A DNA stretch of 64,000 nt from Antedon mediterranea. Its lineage: Eukaryota; Echinodermata; Crinoidea; Comatulida; Antedonidae. Positions 49,501 through 61,734 of this stretch are shown here, one piece after another. Made by a program: the position numbers and the translations under genes. Location of the stretch: NCBI RefSeq assembly GCF_964355755.1, contig NC_092679.1, forward strand, positions 8,122,001 through 8,186,000, written 5' to 3'. A model generated the notes under the pieces. That model was not told the DNA's origin, did no database searches, and saw only the letters and a list, made by a program, of their open reading frames with translations. Each line of letters begins with the position of its first letter. The stretch's first letter is position 1.

Positions 49501-52500
49501 GGTGTATTTCATTGAATTTGTACGATTTTGAGTTGTATTTTGTGCACACTACCATTTCGTAGGGTCTTCCTTGGCTTTTGCGCGCGCAGTTTTCTCTCTC
49601 TGTATGGTCTTACCAGGGAGTTGTATTTTACCTGAGACAACAGTTTGATTGTTGTCTCAGATTTTACACTACTACCTGGTCTTACCCTCTCTCTGTATGG
49701 TCTTAGCTTTAGAAACACCCATCAATAGAGGGCGAGGTATATTCAGAGCGTCATTTCGACGATCGAGCATTCTCTACTTCTACGGAGCGCCATTTATGCA
49801 TTTATTTACTTCCGAATTAGAAATAGTACTACGGTAGCTGCTCCAGTGGACCAAATTTAGCACTAGTGGAGCGCAGTGATATAAAATAGAAATAAGTCAC
49901 TGAATTTGAATATCTTTTCGTATGTTAATACACTGTGCTCAAGTGGACCCAATTTGGAGCCAGTGGAGCACAGTTATATAAAATAGAAAAAAGTCACTGA
50001 ATTTTAATATCTTTTCGTATGTTAATACACTGTGCTCAAGTGGACCCAATTTGGAGCCAGTGGAGCACAGTGATATAAAATAGAAAAAAGTCACTGAATT
50101 TTAATATCATTTCGTATGTTAATACACTGTGCTCAAGTGGACCCAATTTGGCGAAAGGAGAGCACAGTGATATAAAATATAGAAATAAGTCATTGAATGT
50201 TAATATATTTTCGTATGTTAATACACTGTGCTCAAGTGGACCTAATTTGGCGCCAGTGGAGCACAGTGATATAAAATGGAAAAAGTCACTGAATTTTAAT
50301 ATCTTTTCGTATTTAATATACACTATGCTCAAGTGGACCCGATTTGGAGCCAGGGGAGCACTGTGATATAAAATAGAAATAAGTCACTGAATTTTAATAT
50401 CTTTTCGTATGTTAATACACTGTGCTTACGTGGACCCAATTTGGCGCGCGCGCGCCAGTGAGCACAGTAATATAAAATGGAAAAAAGTCACTAAATTTTA
50501 ATATCTTTTCGTCTGTTAATACACTGTGCTCAAGTGGACCCAATTTGGCACCAATGGGAGCACAGGGAAATAGTCACATACAAAAACATCGAGAAAAAAT
50601 ACTTCTGGAATTTAAAAATATTTCAAACTTGGTATATATGTTCAATATCGGTTACTCCATCCGTAAACCAAAAGAAAAAATAGTTTCAAGCCACATCAGT
50701 GATTTTAATAACTTGCATTCGCTTAAGATAATACTTATGAAAAAACATACAATTCCGACACATATTATGTTAAACTCTAATAATGATTTTGACAACAAAA
50801 AAACGGTTAGGAATTCGATTTTTTCCCTGTAAATTGAGCAAAAATATATATTGAAATCAAGGAGTATTTTTTTTTTACAAAAGAAATGTTTGTATGTTAA
50901 TACACTGTGCTCCAGTGGATCCAATTTGGCGCCAGTGGAGCACAGAGAAATAGTCACATACAAAAACTTCTAGAAAAAATATTTATCGAATTCAAAAATA
51001 TTTCAAACTTGGTTTACTACACGTTCAATATCGGTTACTCCATCCGTAATGCAAAAGAAAAAATAGTTTCAAGCCACATTAGTGATTTTAATAACTTGCG
51101 TTTGTCTAAGATAAATACTTAAGAAAGAACATACAATTCCAACACATTTTTTTAAACTTTAGCGATTAAAAAAAAGAAAAAAAAAAAAAAGTTAAAAATA
51201 TGAATTATGTAGTAACATATTGAACGTGTAGTAACCTATTGAACGTATACTACCAAATTTCAAATGTGTAGGACAATATTTTATGACGATCAAAATTTAA
51301 AGTTTAAAAAATGTGTTGGAATTCTATATTCTATCATAAATATACATTTTAAACGAACGAAAATTACTAAAATCACTGATATGGCTTGAAACTAATTTTT
51401 CTTTTGCATTACGGATGGAGTAACCGATATTGAACTTATATACCAAGTTTGAAATATTTTTGAAATCCAGAAGTATTTTTTCTCGATGTTTTTGTATGAT
51501 TGTGACTATTTCCCTGTGCTCCACTGGCGCCAAATTGGATCCACTGGAGCACAGTGTATTAACATACGAACATTTCTTTTGTAAAAAAAAAATACTCCTT
51601 GATTTCAATATATATTTCTTGGTATATTTTTAATTTAAGTTGCTCAATTTACAGGGAAAAAATCGAATTCCTAACCGTTTTTTTTGTGTAAAAATCATTA
51701 TTAGAGTTTAACATATGTGTCGGAATTGTATGTTTTTTCGTAAGTAGTATCTTAAGTAAACGCAAGTTATTAAAATCACTGACGTGATTTTGGTTTACGG
51801 ATGGAGTAACCAATATTGAACAAATATACCAAGTTTGAAATATTTTTAAATTCCAGAAGTATTTTTTCTCGATGTTTTTGTATGTGACCATTTCCCTGTG
51901 CTCCCATTGGTGACAAATTGGGTCCACTTGAGCACAGTGTATTGAAATACGAAAAGATATTATAATTTAGTAACTTTTTTCTATTTTATATCACTGTGTG
52001 CTCACTGGCGCACGCGCCAAATTGGGTCCACGTGAGCACAGTGTATTAACATACGAAAAGATATTAAAATTCAGTGACTTATTTCTATTTTATATCACTG
52101 TGCTCCACTGGTGCAAAATTAGGTCCACTTGAGCACAGTGTATTAACATACGAAAAGATATTAAAATTCAGTGACTTATTTCTATTTTATATCACTGTGC
52201 TCCCATGGCTCCAAATTGGGTCCACTTGAGCACAGTGTTATTAACATACAAAAAGATATTAAAATTCAGTGAATTATTTCTATTTTATATCACTGTGCTC
52301 CACTGGCTCCAAATTGGGTTCACTTGAGCACAGTGTATTAACATACGAAAAGATATTAAAATTCAGTGACTTTTTTCTATTTTATATCACTGTGCTCCAC
52401 TGGCTCCAAATTGGGTCCACTTGAGCACAGTGTATTACTATTAACATACGAAAAGATATTAAAATTCAGTGACTTTTTTCTATTTTATATCACTGTGCTC

Positions 52501-55500
52501 CCCTGGCTCCAAATTGGGTCCACTTGAGCACCGTGTATTAACATAGGAAAAGATATTCAAATTCAGTGACTTTTTTCTATTTTATATCACTGTGCTCCCC
52601 TGCCTCCAAATTGGGTCCACTTGAGCACAGTGTATTAACATACGAAAAGATACTAAAAATCATTGACTTATTTCTATTTTATATCAATGTGCTCTCCTGG
52701 CTCCAAATTGGGTCCACTTGAGCACAGTGTATTAACATACGAAAAGATATTAAAATTCAGTGATTATTTTAATTTTATATCATTGTGCTCCCATGGCTCC
52801 AAATTAGGTCCACTTGAGCACAGTGTTATTAACATACGAAAAGATATTAAAATTCAGTGAATTATTTCTATTTTATATCACTGTGCTCCTCACTGGCGCC
52901 AAATTGTGTCCACTTGAGCACAGTGTATTTACATACGAAAAGATATTAAAATTAGTGACTTATTTCTATTTTATATCACTGTGCTCCACCGGTGCTAAAT
53001 TTGGTCCACTGGAGCAGTTACCGTAGTACTATTTCTAATTCGGAAGTAAATAAAGGCATAAATGGCGCTCCGTAAAAGTAGAGAATGCTCGATCGTCGAA
53101 ATGACGCTCTGAATATACCTCAAATATTATACAAATTTGTTTTCGGTATTTAGATTTTTTTATTTTGTTTTCGGTTTGTTTTCGGTTGTTTTCGGTAATT
53201 ATTAGACTAGACTGACCCCTTCGAATTAATTTAAGCCCAGACAGAGGGTAGGCCTCTAGATAGTAGGCCTAGCTAGGCTTACTTATTATACAGGCTAGGC
53301 CCGCCTAGTTAGGCCTATTATTATTACGGTACTAGCCTCCTAGCTAGGCTAGGTAGGAAGGGCCTCGCGGATTACGGTCGAAGCGGCCGCCAACCAAAGC
53401 GGCCTCTAGTTCAATAACGGTAATTTGTATGGAACGCCGTGTGCGCTTTGATTGTCGTTGTTGTGTCATTTTTGATTGTCATTGTTTCGATCGTCAGGTT
53501 TTTTTTTCCTCGGACGTAAATAACAACTTACATTATTAATATTATGTAATATATTCTCTTTTTTGACAGATTGAATGTGATACCTTCTTTTAAACGAAAT
53601 GGCGAATCGATGATTACTTACTTTAACTGTTCTAAATGATATATATGTTTAATAAAGTCAATAAAAAACATTGTGGTGTTTTTATTGTATAATATATAAT
53701 ATGCCAATTATTAAGAATAATATATATATTTTTTTCAATAAAATATATCAAATCAAAATATATATATTTGTTATTGTATATTAATATATTAGTAAAGTAA
53801 CTACTGTTAGTAGTACGTGTTCGCAAACATAATTTAATTACAATAACATGATGACATCAATTTATTTATTTAATATCCTAAATTGTTTTATACCTTCAGA
53901 TATATAAATATTGATCAATTTAAAATTAGTTTTAAATACCTGTACTAAAATAAGACGCAAGTGCCTGTACGGTACGGTAATTAATTACGTGAATTTCTGC
54001 CAATAACTCGACTGGCGGCCGGCCAGGAATAGTGCTGTAGAAGGTCGCGTTTTCGTCTTCACGTTGCTTCATTGAAAACACAAACAATGTATTACAATGG
54101 AATAACACTTAAATGTATAACACACCCTATTACTAATAATAAAAACCAAAATTCGATAGTACAGTGTAAACGAGATATAAATATTCGACAATACCGTACG
54201 TAACTTATTATTGCAATACTGTATAAAGATTCGATGTAAATGAGATATAAAGATTCGGCAATACCGTACGTAAATTATTAATGCAATACTGTAAAGATTC
54301 GATGTAAATGAGATATAAATATTCGGCAATACCGTACGTAAATTATTAATGCAATACTGTAAAGATTCGATGTAAATGAGATATAAATATTCGGCAATAC
54401 CGTACGTAAATTATTAATGCAATACTGTATAAAGATTCGATGTAAATGAGATATAAAGATTCGGCAATACCGTACATGAATTATTAATGCAATACTGTAT
54501 AAAGATTTGATGTAAATTAGATATAAATATTCGGCAATACCGTACGTAAATTATTATTGCAATACTGTATAAAGATTCGATGTAAATGAGATATAAAGAT
54601 TCGGCAATACCGTACATGAATTATTAATGCAATACTGTATAAAGATTTGATGTAAATGAGATATAAAGATTCGGCAATACCGTACGTAAATTATTATTGC
54701 AATACTGTATAAAGATTTGATGTAAATGAGATATAAAGATTCGGCAATACCGTACATGAATTATTAATGCAGTACTGTATAAAGATTCGATAGTATGTAA
54801 ATGAGATATAATTCGGCAATACCGTACGTAAATTATTATTGCAATACTGTAAAAAGATTCTATGAGATACAAGGATTCAGCAATACCGTACGTAAATTAT
54901 TAATGCAATACTGTATAAAGATTCGATAGTATGTAAATGAGATATAAATATTCGCCAATACCGTACGTAAATTATTAATGCAATACTGTATAAAGATTCG
55001 ATAGGAGAGTGCTCAAGAAACGTCGGGTCAAGAGGATAAAATAAACAAATAAATAAATAGTACGTAATAAATGAGACATAGAGGTTCAATAGTATGTAGA
55101 TTATGATGCAAACGTAAATTATTAATGATTCGATAATATATAATGTAAATATATTTAGTTAGTTATTAATATTAAAATACAAATAAAATATACATTGATT
55201 TATCCGCAGGCAAACTTAATTATTATAGAAATATAAAGATTCGATAGTACATGATTTGGCTTATATTTATTGGTTTGACCATACACACAGCTGTAACTCA
55301 ACTCGCCATAGGCCATGGCGTTGACAACGACAATCAAAGATTAAAGCGCACATGGCGTTCCATACAAATGACGATATTAAACTGGCGGCCGCTTTGGTTG
55401 GCGGCCGCTTCGACCATACTCCCTAGGGCCTAGGCCTAAAACAAAACAGGCCTAGGTCTAGGCCTAGCCTATCTAGGCCTATATAGGCGGCCTAGGCTAG

Positions 55501-55675
55501 GCCTACTTACTGCTGTGTAGAGGACCTCTCTAGTAGTAGACTAGGCCTAACTAGGCCTAGAGGCCTAGGTTACTCTATCTAAAAAAAAACCAAATAAAAC
55601 TAATTACCTATTTCTTTTAAAAACCTGCTCTATTATTATAGTTTTTCTATTCATAAGATGTACCACTTTTGCCAT
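46569..55675 (-). CDS. SPATA17: SPATA17, IQ-motif spermatogenesis-associated protein 17
   Basis: Calmodulin-binding-type IQ protein of sperm flagella and motile cilia. Eight exons join in phase to 356 aa (human 361): 55608-55675, 48277-48499, 48077-48180, 47763-47886, 47445-47633, 47201-47349, 46739-46868, 46569-46652. Three IQ motifs: GKIQAWFRAVRVRAY (about 37-51), TKIQKVWRGYLGR (60-72) and VQIQKIWRGYYTRKY (96-110). A charged helix (LKAVEAERELQQKIKERLEA) follows. HYLLSTEVVPGIYNSPF, LPPIGQKQQGPF, QRYKLLQPTLRVA and VNDN match the family order, and the C-terminus (RFQPVVSPIPVFEKL) aligns with the vertebrate end. Exon 1 was chosen because it has an ATG, a donor in the required phase 2 and an X-box just upstream; a closer exon 1 is not excluded. 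Intron 1 is 7.1 kb of nested foldback DNA. All junction phases agree. Confidence 0.92.
48908..49734. mobile_element. 827-bp hairpin MITE with CGCCCTC ends
   Basis: Terminal inverted repeats start cgccctctattga(a/t)gggtg and continue tttctaaag and agaccata.agagaga; the arms span about 48908-49025 and 49515-49734. The arms also share gaccctacgaaatggtag and its complement. It sits exactly at the left junction of the TU-like foldback element. No transposase is present. A target duplication was not resolved. Confidence 0.75.
49734..53121. mobile_element. TU-like foldback element with about 97-bp subrepeats in inverted arms
   Basis: Termini gaggtatattcagagcgtca (49734) and its complement (ending 53121) open about 115-bp unique end segments. 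Inside, tandem units of about 97-98 bp (ctcaagtggacccaatttgg, gtgatataaaatag, tcactgaattttaatatc) run forward seven times at 49850-50560 and reversed about eleven times at 51900-53010. Between them, larger blocks with aatatttcaaacttggta and gttactccatccgtaa occur twice in each orientation around a centre near 51230. Foldback elements whose inverted arms are tandem repeats are known as TU in sea urchins and FB in Drosophila. Open frames here are repeat artefacts. Confidence 0.85.
53376..55415. mobile_element. Foldback element enclosing a minisatellite
   Basis: Arms 53376-53465 and about 55318-55415 are inverted copies: ggtcgaagcggccgccaacc at the left end, its complement at the right, plus tttgtatggaacgcc and gattgtcgttg. 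Between them lie AT-rich DNA and a 71-bp minisatellite. It is inside SPATA17 intron 1, near exon 1. AGGCCTAG-rich tracts flank both sides. Confidence 0.75.
54160..55005. repeat. 71-bp minisatellite, about 12 copies
   Basis: The string caataccgtac(g/a)t(a/g)aattatta recurs about every 71 bases (range 65-72) from 54187 to 54957, each followed by tgcaatactgtataaagatt and gatgtaaatgagatataaa. Several minus-strand frames of 67-86 codons (repeated LYSIAIIIYVRYCRIF) arise from the periodicity and are not genes. Confidence 0.9.
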
Positions 55676-55742
55676 TTTCGACGTCGTCGACGACACCACC
55701 GAGACGGTCGACGATCGAAGGAAGAAGGTTATTGTTTTTCGT

Positions 55743-55755
55743 GTTGCCATGCAAC
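55743..55755. promoter_or_regulatory. X-box-like RFX site upstream of SPATA17
   Basis: gttgccatgcaac lies about 70 bases upstream of the SPATA17 exon 1 ATG. It is a palindromic pair of RFX half sites (gttgcc / tgcaac) one base short of the canonical 14-mer. RFX X-boxes at this distance are typical of ciliary and flagellar genes. Inference from position and sequence only. Confidence 0.55.
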
Positions 55756-56163
55756 AAGAAAGGTCATGATGTAAAACGTTTGCGAAATATTGTATGTGTG
55801 ATTAATAATAATTTTGTAGAAAATTGAATCAAATACAAATGGAATGATGGTTAATATTTAGTTGCAGTTGTAATTGTAACAAAACCGTTCCTGGCTTAAT
55901 TACACAAGACAAGATAATTGTCCACCTAAAAATATATATTTTTACAATTTTTTTGTTAAATAGTTGGATCGAAAAAAAATATTTTGGCCTACTAGTGTAG
56001 GCTGGTATGTCGTTTATATGAATGTCGTGTATATTTTTTGTTAAAAGCAAACTTTGACTTTATTTCATATCTTGATAATATAAGGAATGAAAAAAAATAT
56101 GTTGCCATTTTTTCAAAAGACATTTAAAGGACCAAATTCAAGATGGCCGCCAACATTCAAATA

Positions 56164-57645
56164 AAGGCTGGTTTCCTGTCGACGTAAGAAGTCGAATTTT
56201 GTAACGATTCTTGCGTTTTATACGTTTCTTACGTCTCTTACGAAAGTTGAGAAAAAATTGACGTCGTTGACGTTAGTCAAGATCGTGTCGGGCCGCAGAA
56301 AAACATCTGTAGTTATGCTGCTCCCGAAAGTTGAAATTTTAGCTGTGAAACACACGTCGTATGCTTACGTCGATTTTAGTGTTGTTACGAAAGTTGAAAT
56401 TTTTTTCTTACGTCGGTCAGATTTATGACGTATTTGAAACAACATCTCTGATTGGTGTTTCTTTTTAGAGCGGGTTTTATCATTTTTCGCGCGAAATGTT
56501 GAATGATGTTATTGTACCTGTAGCTACTCAGCATCAGTGTCAGTGCAACTCAGCATCAGTGTCAGTGCAGCACACCAACATATTATTTTTAGTAGATAGG
56601 CTAGGCCCTAGTATTAGTAATAATACTTAATTAATACTGTACTAATAGGAATTGATTTGACCAAAATCTAATCAAACTAGCCTATAAGGAGCCTAGGCTA
56701 GTAGGCCTATGTATTATTGTATGAATCAAAATATGAATGAATTATCCTGGCCCTTTAGGCCTAGCCTTAAATAGTTTTCAAAATTAAAAAAAGGCAAATC
56801 ATTTCGGGATTCCTATTATTATTAGACCACCTAGGCCCTAGGCTATGCCTCGGCCTATGGGCCCAGGCATACTCTAATCGAGCATGAGATAGTACTACCG
56901 CAGTAAGATACCCATTATTTACAGGCCTATAATAAGAATAAATTTAACAAAACAATATAAATTATACAAAATCAAGCAAACAATTTTTTTTTAAAGTTAC
57001 ATAATAATATTATATTGCTAAGGGGCTTTCTATATCTTATCTTGTTGCAAATGTTCATTTTCGTGACGTTTCTACCGATGCTGATTGTTTATTGCACGTC
57101 CATAAATAAGAGTATTAGATTTTGATATGAGTTGTAAACTCCCTGATTAGAACATTATTAGGCCTATATTGACACTACTGTGCATTTGTAAAGTATGTAC
57201 AACATCGTAAAGTGGGCTAAAATTATAGTAGTAAATACATACAAATGTTATTGTCCGGCTTTATTTCACTATAAGGACATACACATTACGTCATAACTCT
57301 TGTCGCTCATTGGTTGCTTGTTACGATTGCGCTTACGTCTCTTGCGAAAGTTGACTTCAAGTCAACTTTCGTAAGAGACGTAAGAAACGTGACGCAAGGG
57401 CGTTCATTCAAGCGTAAGATCAAAAATCCCGGTTTCCTGTAAAATCGGAAGAAAACGTCGTAACGCAACAATTGTTAGGTCATCGGTTTCCTGTAAAATC
57501 GTTTGTCGTTACCATTTTTCTTACGTTGCGTCGATTTTGTAAATTTTGGATCGTAATCGGTTTCCTGTAAAATCCGCATTTCTTACGACAAATCGACGTA
57601 GTCGCAACAAAAGTGATGTTCTTACGTCGACAGGAAACCAGCTTT
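56164..57645. mobile_element. Nested foldback element, about 1.5 kb
   Basis: Ends ggctggtttcctgtcgacgt (56166) and the complement acgtcgacaggaaaccagct (57624) form 25-bp inverted repeats. The interior repeats cggtttcctgtaaaatcg-type and cttacgtctcttgcg-type blocks. A 53-base near-perfect palindrome at 57332-57384 is centred on gttgacttcaagtcaac. No coding sequence was found. Confidence 0.7.
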
Positions 57646-59022
57646 AACCCTATTAAAAATCAGAATATCACCAATAATATAAATTATGAATGTGGAACAA
57701 GTCCGTTTTGATGGTATTACTGTACCCATTATACAATCCTAACTATGTAAAGCGATAATCTGTCGGCCATCTTGGATTTCAAAATGGCCGCCACTAAAAA
57801 TTAAATTCTTTAAATATTTTTTTTTTAAATATGTGTGCATAAATTGTTGTTTGTACACAATGTTCTAAAATTGTCACTTCTCACAGGATTGTAAATTGTA
57901 AATATAAGGCTAAAGTTGTCAATGTCCTCTATATAACAGATATATAATACCCCACTATGACTATTAAATTAAATAATCGTTCAAAGTTGGAGTTGCAAAA
58001 GTATGAAACAACTTAACAATTTATATCAAATATTCAACAACAATTACGTCTAACTAGAGGGTTAGACCTCTAGTTTGCTCGCTCTCCTCTAGGAAGTGTA
58101 ATCGAAGGTTCTCGGAATGATAATGACTCGGGTAAAAAGGTTTTACAAGGACGTTCTCCTTGTACGTTTTCTGTCGGTTACCATTATTGAAAATACTTGA
58201 CATTCGAAAAACTAAACCTACTCTGTTTCACAGTGTCTTAAATGATTAATAACATTTTAAAGTATAGTGTTTATTGTTTTTATAGGGCGGAGGTGGGGAG
58301 GCAGAGTTCATTTGAGGGAGATGCTTATTCGAGGGATTTTTTAGTTTTAATAACATCGTAACATTTATAATTAAATAAAATCCTCTAATAGATATGAAAA
58401 GTGGTAAAAAATTATAGCAAATGCTTGGTAAATTATAGTTAACAGTGTAATGAATTCTATTATAAATAGTATATACAATATTGTGTGTATAATTAATGTG
58501 GATGGGCGTTTATTAGATAGTTGGGTAGGGGGGTGGGTGGGTGTAGGCGATTATTATTCAAAGTGATGTTTTATTGGGGAGGCGTTTATTCAAATAAATA
58601 CCATCATAATACATTATTTAATTTAAACATCTTTTGAAACTAACTTCCGCGACAGTCTAGGCCGTTTCGGCCCAAGAAGGAAGATGTTTTAGACGGCTTG
58701 CAATATGGGCCCTAATGGGACACAGATAGCCTACAGTTATTCCTGCCAGCTTACTCAATAAAACTCGGCTATCGGGATTTTATTTTTTAACTACTGTACC
58801 TTCACACGCGCGGTCCGATCCGAAAATAAACAAAAAACTAAAATAGCTATAGCCACTAACGACCAACTTAACTGAAACCAGGTAGTTGCAAGGTGAACCT
58901 GTGAACTCATCGTGAACCCGGAAATTACTTTGACCGCGTACAATTGAAATTGAGTTGAAATCTACCGATGAATCAGAAATTTTGTTTTAAAACTCTTTAT
59001 AATATATTCCTAAGATAGAAAT

Positions 59023-60540
59023 ATGGAACAATATCGTAATAGTGAAAACTGTTTTACATTTTGCGGTACACCTGAGATAGTTCTGGTAGGTATCCAAGGC
59101 AGAAATTTGTTACAAAGTTTTTCCATTGTGCTCGCCTATGTCAGAATTAACCATAATTTATATATAGATTCTAAATCACAGATCTCATTTCTTTTCATGA
59201 AACTGAAACTTGACAGGAGACAGGACCACAATATAAAACAAGTGCATTTATACCTTATTGTGAAATCCTGTACAAATATGTTAAATAATAAATGCGTTAT
59301 TGCTATGTAATTCAATGTCTGAACCTTCAGGGCCATAGTCACCAGTATGGTTGGTAAGTTTTCAACCTGTCAACGTTTGGCAGAAGCTTGAAGGAAATAC
59401 AGATACAGCTCTGCCTATAAATAACCTTGTAAATGAATGAACTCCTACTTCTCATCTTCTACAATCTCAACCAATTTCATTAGATATGTACCCCATACAG
59501 ACAGACCAGCATTATACACTGGTTTGATGAGTGCACATGGTTGTGGTATAAAAACTCATGTACTAGGGAAAGACAAGAATGCCTGGTGATGACTCTTGCC
59601 CGAGATGAGTGGAGGTGGACAGAGATGACATCAAAAAGCAATTATTATATCGACCCGGTGAACTATATGGCTTTTGGACATTGTGAAAATAGTGTTGAGG
59701 CAAGTGCTTTTGTTGAAACTGAACTTGTATTACCTATACAACCAGTGACACAAATATCTTAAATGGAAAACATCTCTAAAGGACAGAAGAACACAAATTC
59801 TGCTTTCTCTCTACAACTTGCTTCTACAAATTCAGACAGAGAAAGAGATTCTAAGTTAAGTATCATTTTGTTTGAAAGAGGCTGATCATAAAGATATTAA
59901 CTTGAATACAGAGAGTCGACGAAATCTAAATGATGTGGTTAAACTACATCCCTATTATGTATATGAGAGGACATGTATGCGTGGGACTTGCTGAATTTAC
60001 ATCAATTGACCAGGGTCATTGAGCGTGGTATCATTGGAATAACACAAATTAATGATTTCATCAGAGCTGGCAAATCTAGTTAACATTTAAAGAGAGATGA
60101 TATCCCGATTAATGAAGAATGCTGCAATTCGCACAAAGGTGTTTGTTGGCCATGGCATGATGAAATTGGACAGAAAATGTTTGAGGCATTGGTAAAAGTC
60201 TTGTAGAAGGCAAACTGTCTATATGGGATCCTAAGAAAAAGACGAATATTGGCAAAATATATATATGACGGTGAATACAGGTGACAAACTTATCAAAGTA
60301 AAAGAAGACTCCTATAGAGATTATTTGCCGGTGAAATTAGGTATTTCAGTTATTTTGCCAATTTGTTTCTGAACAAGGTTGTTGGGAACGCAGATCAGTC
60401 TGTGGAAGTTCGATGGATACAGTAGTAGAGAACGAAGGAAGGTCAACTTACTGTATCGCATTCAAGATTAGAAATATTTCATTGAAGGACTTTGGCAGAG
60501 TTAGTTGTCATTTAACTGAAGAAGTTTATGAGATGTTTTA
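59023..60540 (+). pseudogene. Unidentified decayed coding region
   Basis: Plus-strand frames with protein-like composition but many stops and shifts: 59023-59310 and 59541-59762, then fragments to about 60540 (PYYVYERTCMRG, GVCWPWHDEIGQKMFEALVK). Its position inside the 5.2-kb inverted-repeat element suggests a dead transposon gene or a captured processed sequence. No family was recognised. Confidence 0.35.
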
Positions 60541-60586
60541 ATATGAAGAAGTGTACTGTCAGTACTGTAGACCTCCTGATGGTCAA

Positions 60587-60875
60587 CATTTTGTGTTAAT
60601 CACCATGTTGTTGTCATAAGCACGTCATTTTGTGTATTTCAATCTAATTTTATTTAACTTATACAAGTTTTAATAAGAAATTTAACCCATTATTAAAAAA
60701 TGGCGGCCATTTTAAAATTCAAAATGGCCGACATTTTGTGTTAATCACCAATGTTGTTGTCATAGGCCTATCATTTTATGTGATTTCAATCAACGTCATA
60801 ACTTGCACATATTTTAATAAGAAATTTAATCCATTTTTAAAAAATGGCGGCCATTTTGAAATTCAAAATGTCAGA
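60587..60875. repeat. Two-copy direct repeat, 145 bp
   Basis: cattttgtgttaatcaccat begins at 60587 and again (cattttgtgttaatcaccaa) at 60732. Each copy continues through gttgttgtcata, aagaaattta and aaaaaatggcggccatttt. It lies near the right arm of the 5.2-kb element. Confidence 0.75.
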
Positions 60876-61327
60876 ATACTAATGAATATAGGTTTATAAT
60901 AATTCTTATATAGCAGAGAACCCATATGAACTTAAAATATTATTCATAATGGGTGTTACTTTGTCCAATATGGTACATTTATTGGATATTTTACGTATTG
61001 GCGGCCATCTTGGATTTGACACCCTTAAGCTTTTTTAAAAAAATGGCAACATATTTTTTTCATTACTTTACATCCTAAAGACACTAAATCAGCTGGAATT
61101 TTGCTTTTAACAAAAAAATGACACGAAATTACATAGTGGCCTACACTATACCTAAAAAAATTGTCTGCCAGCAGATAGGTTTTTGGTTGAATTTAACCGT
61201 TTATTTTGTCATTTTATAAGCGAAATATTATTTTTTCGGGGTTTGTTTCTTCGAGAAAAGGTTATTTTATTCAAACTGTCTTTATTTACAAAACAACATT
61301 TTCTGTTATTGCATCTTAATTTTACAT

Positions 61328-61450
61328 AAGCTCTGTCTATACTATTAAACTAGTTTTACAAAAGTGTGTGATGTGCCTAAATATGGTAGTGATATGACAT
61401 CATCATGTCCATATGGGCACATGGCATTTTTGTTGTTAAATAAAGTTTGA
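61328..61450. mobile_element. MITE related to 10184-10308
   Basis: ctctgtctatactattaaac, tatggtagtgatatgacatc and atgtccatatgggcacat follow the same order as at 10184-10308; the right inverted repeat is decayed (aataaagtttgag). Confidence 0.65.
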
Positions 61451-61604
61451 GAAAAAATATGATATGCCATAGTTTGATTGTAATAAGTGCCTACTTCATC
61501 ATGATCTCCTCAATTATATTGTAGGCTACACAAAATGATGATTGATATGACAAAATGTTGGAAGAGTAGATCGAATGAGCATCGACGCGTGTTACTAACA
61601 CAAA

Positions 61605-61700
61605 TGCCATGGGTGCGAATCCCACTGGTTTGAGTCAATTGAAGCATACAGTGGATGGAAGAAGTTAAAGCTATACGAGCTTCTATTTGTGGGATTCACA
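61605..61700 (+). repeat. SINE-like repeat, copy 2
   Basis: ggtgcgaatcccactgg (B-box-like), then gtcaattgaagcatacagtg, then gaagaagttaaagctata and cgagcttct. The same order occurs on the opposite strand at 32375-32492. Confidence 0.65.
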
Positions 61701-61734
61701 GAACTATCAAATACATATTGTTATTAATAGGCCC

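Larger units (their letters stand above)
48812..53206. repeat. Outer palindrome arms around the TU-like element
   Basis: 48812-48906 and 53121-53206 are inverted copies built of gttttcgg-type repeats (ttgttttcggtatttagatt and its complement). They flank the TU-like element, but the second copy at 62677 lacks them. They may belong to an older palindrome that received the element, or be an outer domain lost from the second copy. Confidence 0.65.
55986..61150. mobile_element. 5.2-kb inverted-repeat element with decayed interior
   Basis: 55986-56152 is repeated inverted at 61001-61150: tttttgttaaaagcaaa and its complement, aaaatatgttgccatttttt and its complement, agatggccgcc and its complement. 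The interior holds a nested foldback (56164-57645), a 145-bp direct repeat (60587-60875) rich in aaaatggcggccatttt, and plus-strand coding-like debris (59023-60540; pieces such as ECLVMTLARDEWRWTEM and IGITQINDFIRAGKSS) broken by many stops. I could not assign the debris to a transposase family. Confidence 0.65.

Noticed and set aside
50036-51927. Open frames repeating LCSTGAKLGPLEHSVLTY
   Set aside because: They come from the foldback subrepeats on both strands, not from a gene family.
49850-53010. Regular repeats with unique-looking gaps, as in a CRISPR array
   Set aside because: The units are about 97 bp, nearly identical throughout, switch orientation and are not repeat-spacer structures; the DNA is eukaryotic.
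54069-55089. Several minus-strand open frames with LYSIAIIIYVRYC repeats
   Set aside because: They are translations of the 71-bp minisatellite and shift frame between units.
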